This document shows, piece by piece, positions 8,651 to 14,597 of a DNA stretch of 14,905 nucleotides. The notes under the pieces were generated by a model that worked only from the letters and a program-made list of their open reading frames with translations, was not told where the DNA came from and searched no databases. The position numbers and the translations under genes are program-made. Numbering within the stretch: the first letter of the stretch is position 1; each line of letters starts with the position of its first letter. Source of the DNA: an uncultured Chitinophagales bacterium (GTDB lineage: Bacteria > Bacteroidota > Bacteroidia > Chitinophagales > Chitinophagaceae); contig CAMPIQ010000090.1 in the NCBI GenBank assembly GCA_946886475.1, positions 1 through 14,905 of the forward strand, given 5' to 3'.

Positions 8651-9895
8651 TCATGCATCAAATGTTTTTAAACTCTTACCGATGATACCTATACAATCAT
8701 CAATTTGTTCTTTAGTAATAACCAGCGGCGGAGCCAGTCTTATTTTATCGCCATGTGTTGGTTTTGCCAGTATACCATTTGATTTCATTTCAAGACAAAT
8801 ATTCCATGCTGCCTGTTTATCCTTATGATCAATAACAATGGCATTCAACAAACCCTTACCACGAATGGTTTTTATGTAAGGAGAATTTAATTTTTCAAGC
8901 TCCTCCCTGAAGTACTTTCCCATTTCACCTGCGTTCCGCGCAAGATCTTCTTCCACTATCACCTCAAGTGCAGCAATAGCTACCCTGCATGCTAGTGGAT
9001 TGCCGCCATAAGTGGAGCCGTGTTCTCCCGGGCCTATCAACATCATAATATCATCATCGGCCAGCACTGCACTTACCGGTAAAACGCCGCCACTCAATGC
9101 TTTTCCAAGGATAAGAATTTCGGGATGAACATTTTCATGATCACAGGCAAGCATTTTTCCTGTTCGCGCAAGACCGGTCTGGATCTCATCGGCCATGAAT
9201 AACACGTTTGCGTTTTTACAAAGCTGCCATGCTTTATACAGGTATCCTTCATCAGGCACTACCACACCCGCTTCACCCTGAATGGGTTCAACCATAAAGC
9301 CGGCTACGTTTTTATTTTGCAAGGCGTTTTCCAGAGCCGGAATATCGTTGTATGGAATGGACTGAAAGCCTTCCATATAAGGACCAAAATCATTTTTTGC
9401 ATCAGGATCAGAACTAAAAGAGATCACAGTAGTCGTGCGCCCGTGAAAATTTTGTTTACATACAATGATCACGGCTTCATTTTCTTTGATGCCTCTGGTG
9501 CGGTAGCCCCATCGGCGGGCCATTTTTATAGCCGTTTCTACTGCTTCAACCCCACTGTTCACAGGCAATATTTTATCATATCCGAATAAGCCGGTAATAT
9601 ACCTGGCATAATGACCAAAGACATCGCTGTGAAAAGCACGGCTTGTAAGTGTAAGTTGTTTTGCCTGTTGAATGAGTGCATCAATGATCTTTGGATGGCA
9701 ATGGCCCTGGTTTACTGCTGAATAACCACTTAAAAAATCAAAATACTTTTTACCCTCCACATCCCACATATAAACACCGCTGGCCTTATTTATAACTACG
9801 GGAAGAGGATGATAATTATGTGCGCTGTGTTTTTCTTCCAGATCAAGATAAAACTGGGTATTGAACGGATTATAAACATCAGTTGAAGTAACCAT
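8651..9895 (-). CDS. rocD: Ornithine aminotransferase (ornithine--oxo-acid transaminase)
   Basis: A 414-residue class-III PLP-dependent aminotransferase that converts ornithine plus 2-oxoglutarate into glutamate-5-semialdehyde and glutamate, linking arginine/ornithine breakdown with proline and glutamate. The family pattern is full length: N-terminal [55 protein letters not shown] at about 28-68, the PLP phosphate region [15 protein letters not shown] (113-127), [13 protein letters not shown] (149-161), EPIQGEAGV (203-211), and [12 protein letters not shown] (236-247) holding the Asp that pairs with the pyridine nitrogen. The Schiff-base lysine is K265 in [24 protein letters not shown] follows at 291. 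The length and [19 protein letters not shown] pattern favour ornithine over acetylornithine or GABA aminotransferase. It is divergent from the VOC gene across a 141-base region containing a palindrome, and is probably followed in the same transcript by the VIT transporter. Confidence 0.95.
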   Translation of the reverse strand: MVTSTDVYNPFNTQFYLDLEEKHSAHNYHPLPVVINKASGVYMWDVEGKKYFDFLSGYSAVNQGHCHPKIIDALIQQAKQLTLTSRAFHSDVFGHYARYITGLFGYDKILPVNSGVEAVETAIKMARRWGYRTRGIKENEAVIIVCKQNFHGRTTTVISFSSDPDAKNDFGPYMEGFQSIPYNDIPALENALQNKNVAGFMVEPIQGEAGVVVPDEGYLYKAWQLCKNANVLFMADEIQTGLARTGKMLACDHENVHPEILILGKALSGGVLPVSAVLADDDIMMLIGPGEHGSTYGGNPLACRVAIAALEVIVEEDLARNAGEMGKYFREELEKLNSPYIKTIRGKGLLNAIVIDHKDKQAAWNICLEMKSNGILAKPTHGDKIRLAPPLVITKEQIDDCIGIIGKSLKTFDA

Positions 9896-9946
9896 ATAAA
9901 AAATTTAAAGTAATGAAATGATAGCTTAAGGCAAAGAGGAAGAACC

Positions 9947-9965
9947 CTACTTAGTGATTAAGTAG
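9947..9965. promoter_or_regulatory. Palindrome in the divergent rocD / VOC gene region
   Basis: CTACTTA-GTGAT-TAAGTAG is a perfect 7-bp inverted repeat with a 5-base spacer, midway between the two divergent start codons (9895 and 10037). The heptamer CTTAAGG also occurs on both sides, at 9925-9931 and 9978-9984. The arrangement suits an operator for a dimeric regulator acting on one or both genes, but no regulator gene is in the window, so this is inference. Confidence 0.35.
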
Positions 9966-10036
9966 ATCGAGGTTGCACTTAAGGAAGGAAAATCTTGGTA
10001 TATTCATTTTAAAGAACCTCAAATTTACAATTTAAT

Positions 10037-10525
10037 ATGGCATATCAAGTTCCTGCCGCTACAGGTATAGGTCATGTTCACTTAAAAGTTGCTGATATTG
10101 AAAGAGCCCTCGGCTTTTACCGCGACATCCTGGGATTTGAAGTGACCCAGAACTACGGCACTCAGGCAGTATTTCTTTCGGCCGGTGGCTATCATCATCA
10201 CATTGGTTTGAATACCTGGTATAGCAAAGGAAAGGAACCTGCGCCGGTGCAGTCTGCAGGTTTGTTTCATGCGGCTATTCTTTATCCCTCAAAAAAGGAC
10301 CTGGCTAATATTTTTAAACGGTTGATCGAAAAGAATTATCCTATTACAGGTGCTTCGGACCATGGCGTTTCGCTTGCTATTTACCTGGATGATCCGGATG
10401 GAAACGGGATAGAATTATATTGGGACCGGCCAAAGGAAGCATGGACCAGGGACGAAAATGGAAATCTCAATATGATCACCCAGGCTCTTGATCTTGAGGA
10501 CCTTTTAAAAAATGCGGACAGTTAA
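10037..10525 (+). CDS. VOC-superfamily protein (glyoxalase / extradiol-dioxygenase-like)
   Basis: A 162-residue cytosolic metalloprotein of the vicinal oxygen chelate superfamily, built from two beta-alpha-beta-beta-beta modules. Module 1 opens GIGHVHLKVADIERALGFYRDILGF (11-34); module 2 covers roughly residues 75-130. Likely metal ligands are H13 (HxxLxV), H78 in GLFHAAIL and E126 in GIELYWD. The YHHHIGLNTW segment and the DDPDGNGIELYWDRP ending resemble the N-terminal half of catechol-2,3-dioxygenases of the Bacillus CatE type, but the protein is only half that length, so it would be a single-unit relative. Substrate is unknown; lactoylglutathione lyase is less likely given the motif context. 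The start is the ATG giving MAYQVPAATG, directly before the first strand. It converges on queD, the two stop codons sharing TTAA, so no terminator can lie between them. Confidence 0.8.
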   Translation: MAYQVPAATGIGHVHLKVADIERALGFYRDILGFEVTQNYGTQAVFLSAGGYHHHIGLNTWYSKGKEPAPVQSAGLFHAAILYPSKKDLANIFKRLIEKNYPITGASDHGVSLAIYLDDPDGNGIELYWDRPKEAWTRDENGNLNMITQALDLEDLLKNADS

Positions 10526-10875
10526 CCTTTATACACAACACCTGTGGTTGGTGTTTCGTATAACTCTATCCGGCTTAACAAAGGCAGCAGGGGCTTAATT
10601 TGCTTCCAGATCCAGATGGTGATATTTTCTGCAGTTGGATTCTCCAGTTCCCTGATGTCATTTATAAGTTTGTGGTCCAGTTGGTCAATAACCACTGCCA
10701 ATGCATCTTTCAATTCTTTGAAGTCCATGATCCAGCCATAATATGCATCCGGTTCACCTTCCAGGAAAACCTTAAGCCTATAAGTATGTCCATGCATGTT
10801 CTTACACTTATGCCCTTCAGCCACATTAGGTAAAAAATGCGCCGAATCAAAAGAAAATTCTTTGTAGATCTCCAT
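10522..10875 (-). CDS. queD: 6-carboxytetrahydropterin synthase / PTPS-family protein (QueD)
   Basis: A 117-residue member of the 6-pyruvoyl-tetrahydropterin synthase family. In bacteria the usual role is QueD, which turns 7,8-dihydroneopterin triphosphate into 6-carboxy-5,6,7,8-tetrahydropterin on the way to queuosine and other 7-deazaguanines. Zinc ligands are H13 (SFDSAHFL), H28 and H30 (MHGHTY). The catalytic Cys is C24 in GHKCKNMHGH, followed at D67-H68 by LDHK, and E107 in YETPTTG holds the pterin. PTAENITIW at 80-88 matches the PT(S/A)EN motif. Length is typical for QueD (about 120). No other queuosine genes are in view, so a PTPS role in another pterin pathway cannot be excluded. It lies 29 bases after ispE on the same strand, but a perfect -7 box in that gap suggests its own start as well. 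Confidence 0.9.
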   Translation of the reverse strand: MEIYKEFSFDSAHFLPNVAEGHKCKNMHGHTYRLKVFLEGEPDAYYGWIMDFKELKDALAVVIDQLDHKLINDIRELENPTAENITIWIWKQIKPLLPLLSRIELYETPTTGVVYKG

Positions 10876-10882
10876 TTCGCCG

Positions 10883-10890
10883 CAAAAGTA
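10883..10890 (-). promoter_or_regulatory. -7 promoter box TACTTTTG immediately before queD
   Basis: The minus strand reads TACTTTTG, a perfect match to the Bacteroidota -7 consensus TAnnTTTG, with its G seven bases upstream of the queD ATG. Transcription would start a base or two before the ATG, giving an almost leaderless message. No -33 TTG at about 19 bases was found, so activity is uncertain. Confidence 0.45.
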
Positions 10891-10904
10891 AAATAAAGGA
10901 CCGA

Positions 10905-11720
10905 TTAAATTGTTTTCACAAGGTAAGATGAAGAAAAGTCCAATACAGGATTAACATTTTTTGCAAATATTCCAAATACGGTTGAACCACTGCCACTCAA
11001 AGATGAATAAACCGCCCCGGCCTCGTATAGCTGTTGTTTTATCTTTCCGATGGATGGATATTTTTCAAATACCGGTTTTTCAAAATCGTTTTTGAGCATG
11101 TCTTTCCAATGTTCCAATGGCGATTGGATGATTTCTGTAAGCGAAGCCGGTCTTCTTTCAATATCCAGTTGCGAAAAAGCCCAGCCGGTATTGATATGGA
11201 TTCCGGGATTAACAAGGATGATAGTATAGGGGGTTAGGTCCAATTTGATCTCGTTTAAGATCTCCCCCCGGCCTCTGGCCAGGCAAGGCTGGTTGATAAT
11301 GAAAAATGGACAGTCGCTTCCTAATTGGAGGGCGTATTTTATCAATTGCTCCCTGTTTAACCCAAGCCTGAAAAGTTTATTGAGCTGTAAAATGGTAAAT
11401 GCACCATCAGCACTTCCGCCACCCAGTCCGGCACCGGAAGGAATCATTTTATGTAAGTGGATGGAAACGGCAGGCAGGTCTTTAAAATCATTCTTTAGCA
11501 TCTTCCAGGCCCGGATGCAAATATTGTCATCCTGCATGGCATCCAGTTCCAATCCGGAGAGGGATAACACGGATTCCTTTGAATGAGGAGCAGGAATTAT
11601 TTCCAAAGCATCGGTAAGGTCAACCGGATAAAATATTGTTTCCAGGTCGTGAAAACCATCTTCTCTTTTTTGAAGAATGTTTAAGCCGAGGTTGATCTTA
11701 CAATTAGGATAAAGGATCAC
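10905..11720 (-). CDS. ispE: 4-diphosphocytidyl-2-C-methyl-D-erythritol kinase (IspE)
   Basis: A 271-residue GHMP-family kinase that phosphorylates the 2-hydroxyl of CDP-methylerythritol in the MEP isoprenoid pathway. The ATP-binding loop is PSGAGLGGGSADGA at 94-107. The N-terminal PNCKINLGLNIL carries the substrate-side lysine K8, LGSDCPFF carries the likely catalytic base D136, and GHMP motif III is LSGSGSTVFG at 241-250. DGFHDLETIFYPVDL at 21-35 is characteristic of IspE. The start codon is GTG at 11720: an in-frame TAA lies three codons upstream, and the first two motif residues follow so closely that no internal ATG could preserve the PNxKINLGL strand. That GTG sits inside a GATCAC motif belonging to the degenerate edge of the tandem repeat tract. 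Downstream, queD follows after 29 bases and is probably co-transcribed. Confidence 0.95.
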   Translation of the reverse strand: MILYPNCKINLGLNILQKREDGFHDLETIFYPVDLTDALEIIPAPHSKESVLSLSGLELDAMQDDNICIRAWKMLKNDFKDLPAVSIHLHKMIPSGAGLGGGSADGAFTILQLNKLFRLGLNREQLIKYALQLGSDCPFFIINQPCLARGRGEILNEIKLDLTPYTIILVNPGIHINTGWAFSQLDIERRPASLTEIIQSPLEHWKDMLKNDFEKPVFEKYPSIGKIKQQLYEAGAVYSSLSGSGSTVFGIFAKNVNPVLDFSSSYLVKTI

Positions 11721-11793
11721 TGGGATTTAATATGGATTTATGGATGGAAATGGAAAAATAATGATCATAGATTAAAAGGCATTTGGAATGACG
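11715..11793. repeat. Degenerate edge of the tandem repeat tract
   Basis: GATCA recurs at 11715 and 11763 (48 bases apart), and a shortened unit leads into the first clear copy at 11794. Blocks such as ATGGATTTATGGATGG and ATTAAAAGGCATTTGG echo the clear units loosely. This portion touches the ispE start codon and looks like decayed copies. Confidence 0.45.
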
Positions 11794-11978
11794 GATCACT
11801 GATGAAACGAATTTAAGGATGGCCACGGAATACTAATTGGGATCACGGATGAAAGGATTTAAGGATGGCTGCGGAATACTAATTGTGATCACGGATGAAA
11901 GGATTTAAGGATAGCCACGGATAAACTAAGGGGATCACGGATGGAATGATTTTAAGGATGGCAGTGGAAATTTGTCAT
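11794..11978. repeat. 46-47 bp tandem repeat, about four copies, non-coding
   Basis: Units begin with GATCAC at 11794, 11841, 11887 and 11933, at spacings of 47, 46 and 46 bases. Shared blocks are GATCACGGATGAAAGGATT, TAAGGATGGC and, in the first two units, GGAATACTAATTG. Copies two and three are near-identical over their first 30 bases; the fourth diverges towards the end. The period is not a multiple of three and the units contain stops, so the tract is not coding. It fills the space between the stop of the DUF151 gene and the ispE start. Confidence 0.85.
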
Positions 11979-11982
11979 TCCA
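11942..11982. repeat. Inverted repeat downstream of the DUF151 gene
   Basis: TGGAATGA at 11942-11949 and TCATTCCA at 11975-11982 are exact reverse complements, 25 bases apart, beginning 20 bases past the stop of the minus-strand DUF151 gene. TGGAATGA also occurs at 11784. It could fold at the 3' end of the message but lacks a T-run, so it is not called a terminator. Confidence 0.3.
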
Positions 11983-12001
11983 CATCGCAAAGCAATAACT
12001 T

Positions 12002-12601
12002 CTATTTGTTCTTCCTGCTATTGATCTCATCCCTGATGGCAATGGCACGGATATAATCTTCCTGTTCCAGAACTTCGTTTAAAAGCGTGTTCAGATCTTC
12101 TAAATTCATGGTTTTCAAATCATCCTTGCCGCTACCTTCTTCTTCGGTTGAGGTTACGGTTGGTGTCTTTTTCTTCTTTCCGGTACCGGGGTCTTCCATT
12201 AAGATACCTGCACTTTCAAGAATATGTTCGTAGGTATAGACCGGACATCCAAATCTCACTGCCAGGGCCAGCGCATCTGAGGTGCGGGAATCAATTTCAA
12301 TGGTATCATTATCTGTTGAACAAACCAGTTTTGAATAAAATATGCCTTCCTGGAGGTCGGAAATAATGATCTCATGAAGTTCTATATTAAAGGCAGTCAT
12401 GAAGTTTTTCATCAGGTCGTGGGTAAGCGGACGGCTGGGTTGCATTTTTTCAAGCGCCACAGCTATTGCCTGGGCCTCAAAACCGCCGATAACAATGGGT
12501 AAACGCCTGAGTCCATTCACTTCACCCAAAACCACAGCATAGGAATGGGTTTGCGTGATGCTGTGAGAAAGAGCCACAATTTCCAATTCTATTTTCTTCA
12601 T
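12002..12601 (-). CDS. Bifunctional nuclease (DUF151) domain protein with C-terminal UVR motif
   Basis: A 199-residue cytosolic protein. Residues about 5-135 are the DUF151 / bifunctional nuclease (BFN) domain, recognisable by YAVVLGEVNGLRRLPIVIGGFEAQAIAVALE, the PLTHDLMKNFM helix, IFYSKLVC and IDSRTSDALALAVRFGCPVY. Members have been reported with DNase/RNase activity in plants, but the bacterial role is poorly defined. A Lys/Glu/Ser-rich linker (about 138-163) leads to a UVR motif at about 165-197 (LEDLNTLLNEVLEQEDYIRAIAIRDEI), the helical hairpin known from UvrB/UvrC and ClpC-type proteins, implying a protein partner. It follows etfA on the same strand after a 102-base gap that contains a perfect -7 box. 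I recall the etfB-etfA-DUF151 order from other Bacteroidota, which supports a conserved neighbourhood. Confidence 0.88.
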   Translation of the reverse strand: MKKIELEIVALSHSITQTHSYAVVLGEVNGLRRLPIVIGGFEAQAIAVALEKMQPSRPLTHDLMKNFMTAFNIELHEIIISDLQEGIFYSKLVCSTDNDTIEIDSRTSDALALAVRFGCPVYTYEHILESAGILMEDPGTGKKKKTPTVTSTEEEGSGKDDLKTMNLEDLNTLLNEVLEQEDYIRAIAIRDEINSRKNK

Positions 12602-12636
12602 AACCTATTAATAAAACAACGCTTTTGCCGGAGGTG

Positions 12637-12644
12637 CAAACCTA
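12637..12644 (-). promoter_or_regulatory. -7 promoter box TAGGTTTG before the DUF151 gene
   Basis: The minus strand reads TAGGTTTG, a perfect match to TAnnTTTG, 35 bases upstream of the ATG at 12601. It would give a leader of about 30 bases. It lies in the gap after etfA, so the DUF151 gene may be transcribed alone as well as with etfBA. A -33 TTG at the usual spacing was not seen. Confidence 0.45.
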
Positions 12645-12703
12645 CGATTTTAAGTGAAATAAAAACCTTACCCGGACTGAGCAATTGTTGCATACTGAAT
12701 GTT

Positions 12704-13663
12704 TTATGCAATGCCTTTTATCTTTTTTATCGCCTGTGTCATCTTCGGCACAATATCAAAGGCGTCACCTACAATACCATAATCAGCGGCCTTAAAAAAT
12801 GGGGCTTCAGGATCTTTATTGATCACAACGATCACCTTACTTCTATTTACCCCGGCCAGGTGTTGAATGGCACCACTGATGCCAATGGCTATATAAAGGT
12901 TGGGGGCAATAGCAATACCTGTTTGCCCAACGTGTTCATTATGCGGACGCCAATGGGCATCTGCCACCGGACGGCTGCATGCAAGAGCTGCACCCAGGGT
13001 ATCAGCCAGTTCTTCTACCATAGCCCAGTTCTCAGGACCCTTCAAACCACGGCCGGCACTCACTACCACGTCAGCCTCCGTAAGCGCCACTTTACCAGAT
13101 GTTTTGGTTGAACCTGTTATTTTTATTCTGGGTGCATCAACATCTGCGTTGAATACAGATACTTCAGCAGTTCCGGATCCTTCCTGTATGCTATATGCAT
13201 TTACATTCAAGGAAATTACCCTGATACCCGATTGAAAAGATACCGTTGCAAAAGCTTTGCCTGAAAATACATTTTTACTAATGTTAAATGATGCGTCGGG
13301 CAATGCCGTTGCACCAGAAACCAAACCGGCTTTTAAACGTACAGCAACTCTGGGTGCCAAAGCTTTACCACTTGAATTATTAGAAAATACAATTGTAGTG
13401 GCTCCGGTTTGTTCCGCTACCTGTGCAATTACTTTGGTGTACACCTGCGAATCAAAAGTTTTGAGGTTTTCGTGTTGCACATGATGCAATTTTTTGATTC
13501 CATACTTTCCCAGCGAAGGCAGATCGTCATTCACATTCCCAAGTACAACAGCTTCGGCCACATCGCCTGATTGTTCGGCGATCTTTGCACCAAAACTTAA
13601 GGATTCATGAGATGCTTTTTTTATATGCCCGTCTGTATGATCAACAAATATTAATACGCTCAT
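12704..13663 (-). CDS. etfA: Electron transfer flavoprotein subunit alpha
   Basis: A 319-residue FAD-binding subunit of the electron transfer flavoprotein, which passes electrons from acyl-CoA and other dehydrogenases towards the quinone pool through ETF:quinone oxidoreductase. The N-terminal domain (1-185) is the Rossmann-like half that packs on EtfB. The C-terminal FAD domain shows VVSAGRGLKGPENW (200-213), ACSRPVADAHW (228-238), the flavin-contacting HVGQTG (244-249), YIAIGISGAIQHLAGV (257-272), and VVINKDPEAPFFKAADYGIVGD (279-300), the last two forming the EtfA signature. Length is normal and no motif is broken. It follows etfB after a 94-base gap containing a small inverted repeat. No ETF:quinone oxidoreductase or acyl-CoA dehydrogenase gene is in the window. 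Confidence 0.96.
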   Translation of the reverse strand: MSVLIFVDHTDGHIKKASHESLSFGAKIAEQSGDVAEAVVLGNVNDDLPSLGKYGIKKLHHVQHENLKTFDSQVYTKVIAQVAEQTGATTIVFSNNSSGKALAPRVAVRLKAGLVSGATALPDASFNISKNVFSGKAFATVSFQSGIRVISLNVNAYSIQEGSGTAEVSVFNADVDAPRIKITGSTKTSGKVALTEADVVVSAGRGLKGPENWAMVEELADTLGAALACSRPVADAHWRPHNEHVGQTGIAIAPNLYIAIGISGAIQHLAGVNRSKVIVVINKDPEAPFFKAADYGIVGDAFDIVPKMTQAIKKIKGIA

Positions 13664-13735
13664 AGAGATTTTATATTTTATAGCTTATCGCCTGAAAAAT
13701 TTTAAAAGTCAACACAAAACTTTTTATCAAAAATG

Positions 13736-13751
13736 TTCAGAAAATTCTGAA
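13736..13751 (-). other. Small inverted repeat between etfB and etfA
   Basis: TTCAGAA-AA-TTCTGAA lies six bases after the etfB stop. On the minus strand it could fold as a 6-bp, AT-rich hairpin followed by CATTTTTG, a weak terminator-like layout that might reduce read-through into etfA. The low GC content makes it doubtful as a real terminator. Confidence 0.25.
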
Positions 13752-13757
13752 ACAGTT

Positions 13758-14501
13758 CTAAATGGCCCTGGCTTCCTCATTCAATAACCTTACTAGCTCT
13801 TCTACATTATCCGGAGAAACAAGTTTTACTCCGGCCTTAGCAGGAGGTAAGCCGAATGCTGCGAATTTTGTGAGAGGTTGCACCTCAGCCGGTTCAACAA
13901 CATTTAATGGTTTTGTTCTTGCCGCCATAATGCCCCGCATATTTGGAATTCTGGCTTCAGCTACTCCTTTCTGTGTACTGACCACTATTGGCAGCGCTAC
14001 CTCAACGGTTTCTTCGCCACCTTCAATTTCTCTTTTGATGATAGCCGTGGTTCCATTCAACTGGAAGTTGGTGGCCATTGCAACATAAGGCAGATCCAGA
14101 AGTTCAGCAATCATTCCGCCTACTGCGCCACCATTGTAATCTATAGTTTCTTTACCGGTGAAAATGAGATCATAATTGTTCTGCCTGGCAATTTCGGCAA
14201 TTTGCGAAGCCACCTGGAAACTTTCCAGTGGTTCGGTGTTGATGCGGATTGCTTCATCACCACCAAGTGCAAGGGCTTTCCTGATAATAGGTTCAGCATC
14301 TGTTCCACCTACAGATACCAGGTGTATAACTATGGAGGGGTCTTTTTCCTTTAGTTCAACGGCACGCACAAGCGAATACCATTCATCGTAAGGATTGATG
14401 ATCCATTGTACACCGGCTTCAGCGAATTTCGTATTGTTATCAGTGAAGGCTATTTTTGCCGTTGTATCTGGCGTTTTACTTATACAAACAAGTATTTTCA
14501 T
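13758..14501 (-). CDS. etfB: Electron transfer flavoprotein subunit beta
   Basis: A 247-residue partner of EtfA, carrying the adenine-nucleotide site (AMP in ordinary ETFs). The start MKILVCISKTPDT and the INPYDEWYSLVRAVELKEK segment at 35-53 are family hallmarks, and the beta-subunit signature is EARIPNMRGIMAARTKPL at 182-199, in the recognition loop that docks dehydrogenases. The nucleotide-binding region is GKETIDYNGGAVGGMIAELL (116-135). There the common NQTGQ motif of mitochondrial-type ETFs is replaced by NGGAVGG, and the DGDTAQVGP pattern of bifurcating ETFs is also absent. Length is normal. The gene heads the etfB-etfA(-DUF151) group and is preceded by two tandem -7 boxes and an inverted repeat in its leader. 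It is divergent from the TPR gene, with start codons 96 bases apart. Confidence 0.95.
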   Translation of the reverse strand: MKILVCISKTPDTTAKIAFTDNNTKFAEAGVQWIINPYDEWYSLVRAVELKEKDPSIVIHLVSVGGTDAEPIIRKALALGGDEAIRINTEPLESFQVASQIAEIARQNNYDLIFTGKETIDYNGGAVGGMIAELLDLPYVAMATNFQLNGTTAIIKREIEGGEETVEVALPIVVSTQKGVAEARIPNMRGIMAARTKPLNVVEPAEVQPLTKFAAFGLPPAKAGVKLVSPDNVEELVRLLNEEARAI

Positions 14502-14527
14502 ACAGTTAAATTAAATAAATATTTTAG

Positions 14528-14547
14528 TTAGTTGTTTATGCAACTAA
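14528..14547 (-). promoter_or_regulatory. Inverted repeat in the etfB leader
   Basis: TTAGTTG-TTTATG-CAACTAA (arms 14528-14534 and 14541-14547) is a perfect 7-bp inverted repeat with a six-base loop. It lies between the two -7 boxes and the etfB ATG, so it would be in the 5' untranslated leader as a hairpin, or act as a DNA operator. Confidence 0.35.
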
Positions 14548-14557
14548 TGCACTCCTG

Positions 14558-14578
14558 CAAATATAAGGCGCAAATATA
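14558..14578 (-). promoter_or_regulatory. Two tandem -7 promoter boxes (TATATTTG) of etfB
   Basis: The minus strand carries TATATTTG twice, at 14578-14571 and 14565-14558, each a perfect match to TAnnTTTG and both part of an exact 10-base repeat TTATATTTGC with a 13-base period. Predicted starts lie roughly 50 and 63 bases before the etfB ATG. No -33 TTG was found at 17-23 bases for either box. Confidence 0.5.
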
Positions 14579-14597
14579 ACCGAAACACGATAGAGTA

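Noticed and set aside
11794..11978. CRISPR array
   Set aside because: The units are contiguous tandem copies with no unique spacers between conserved repeats, and no cas gene is present.
12545..13111. Plus-strand open frame of 188 codons across the DUF151/etfA junction
   Set aside because: Despite its length it is antisense to two well-supported genes, is rich in Cys/His/Ile in a shadow-like way, and shows no domain pattern.
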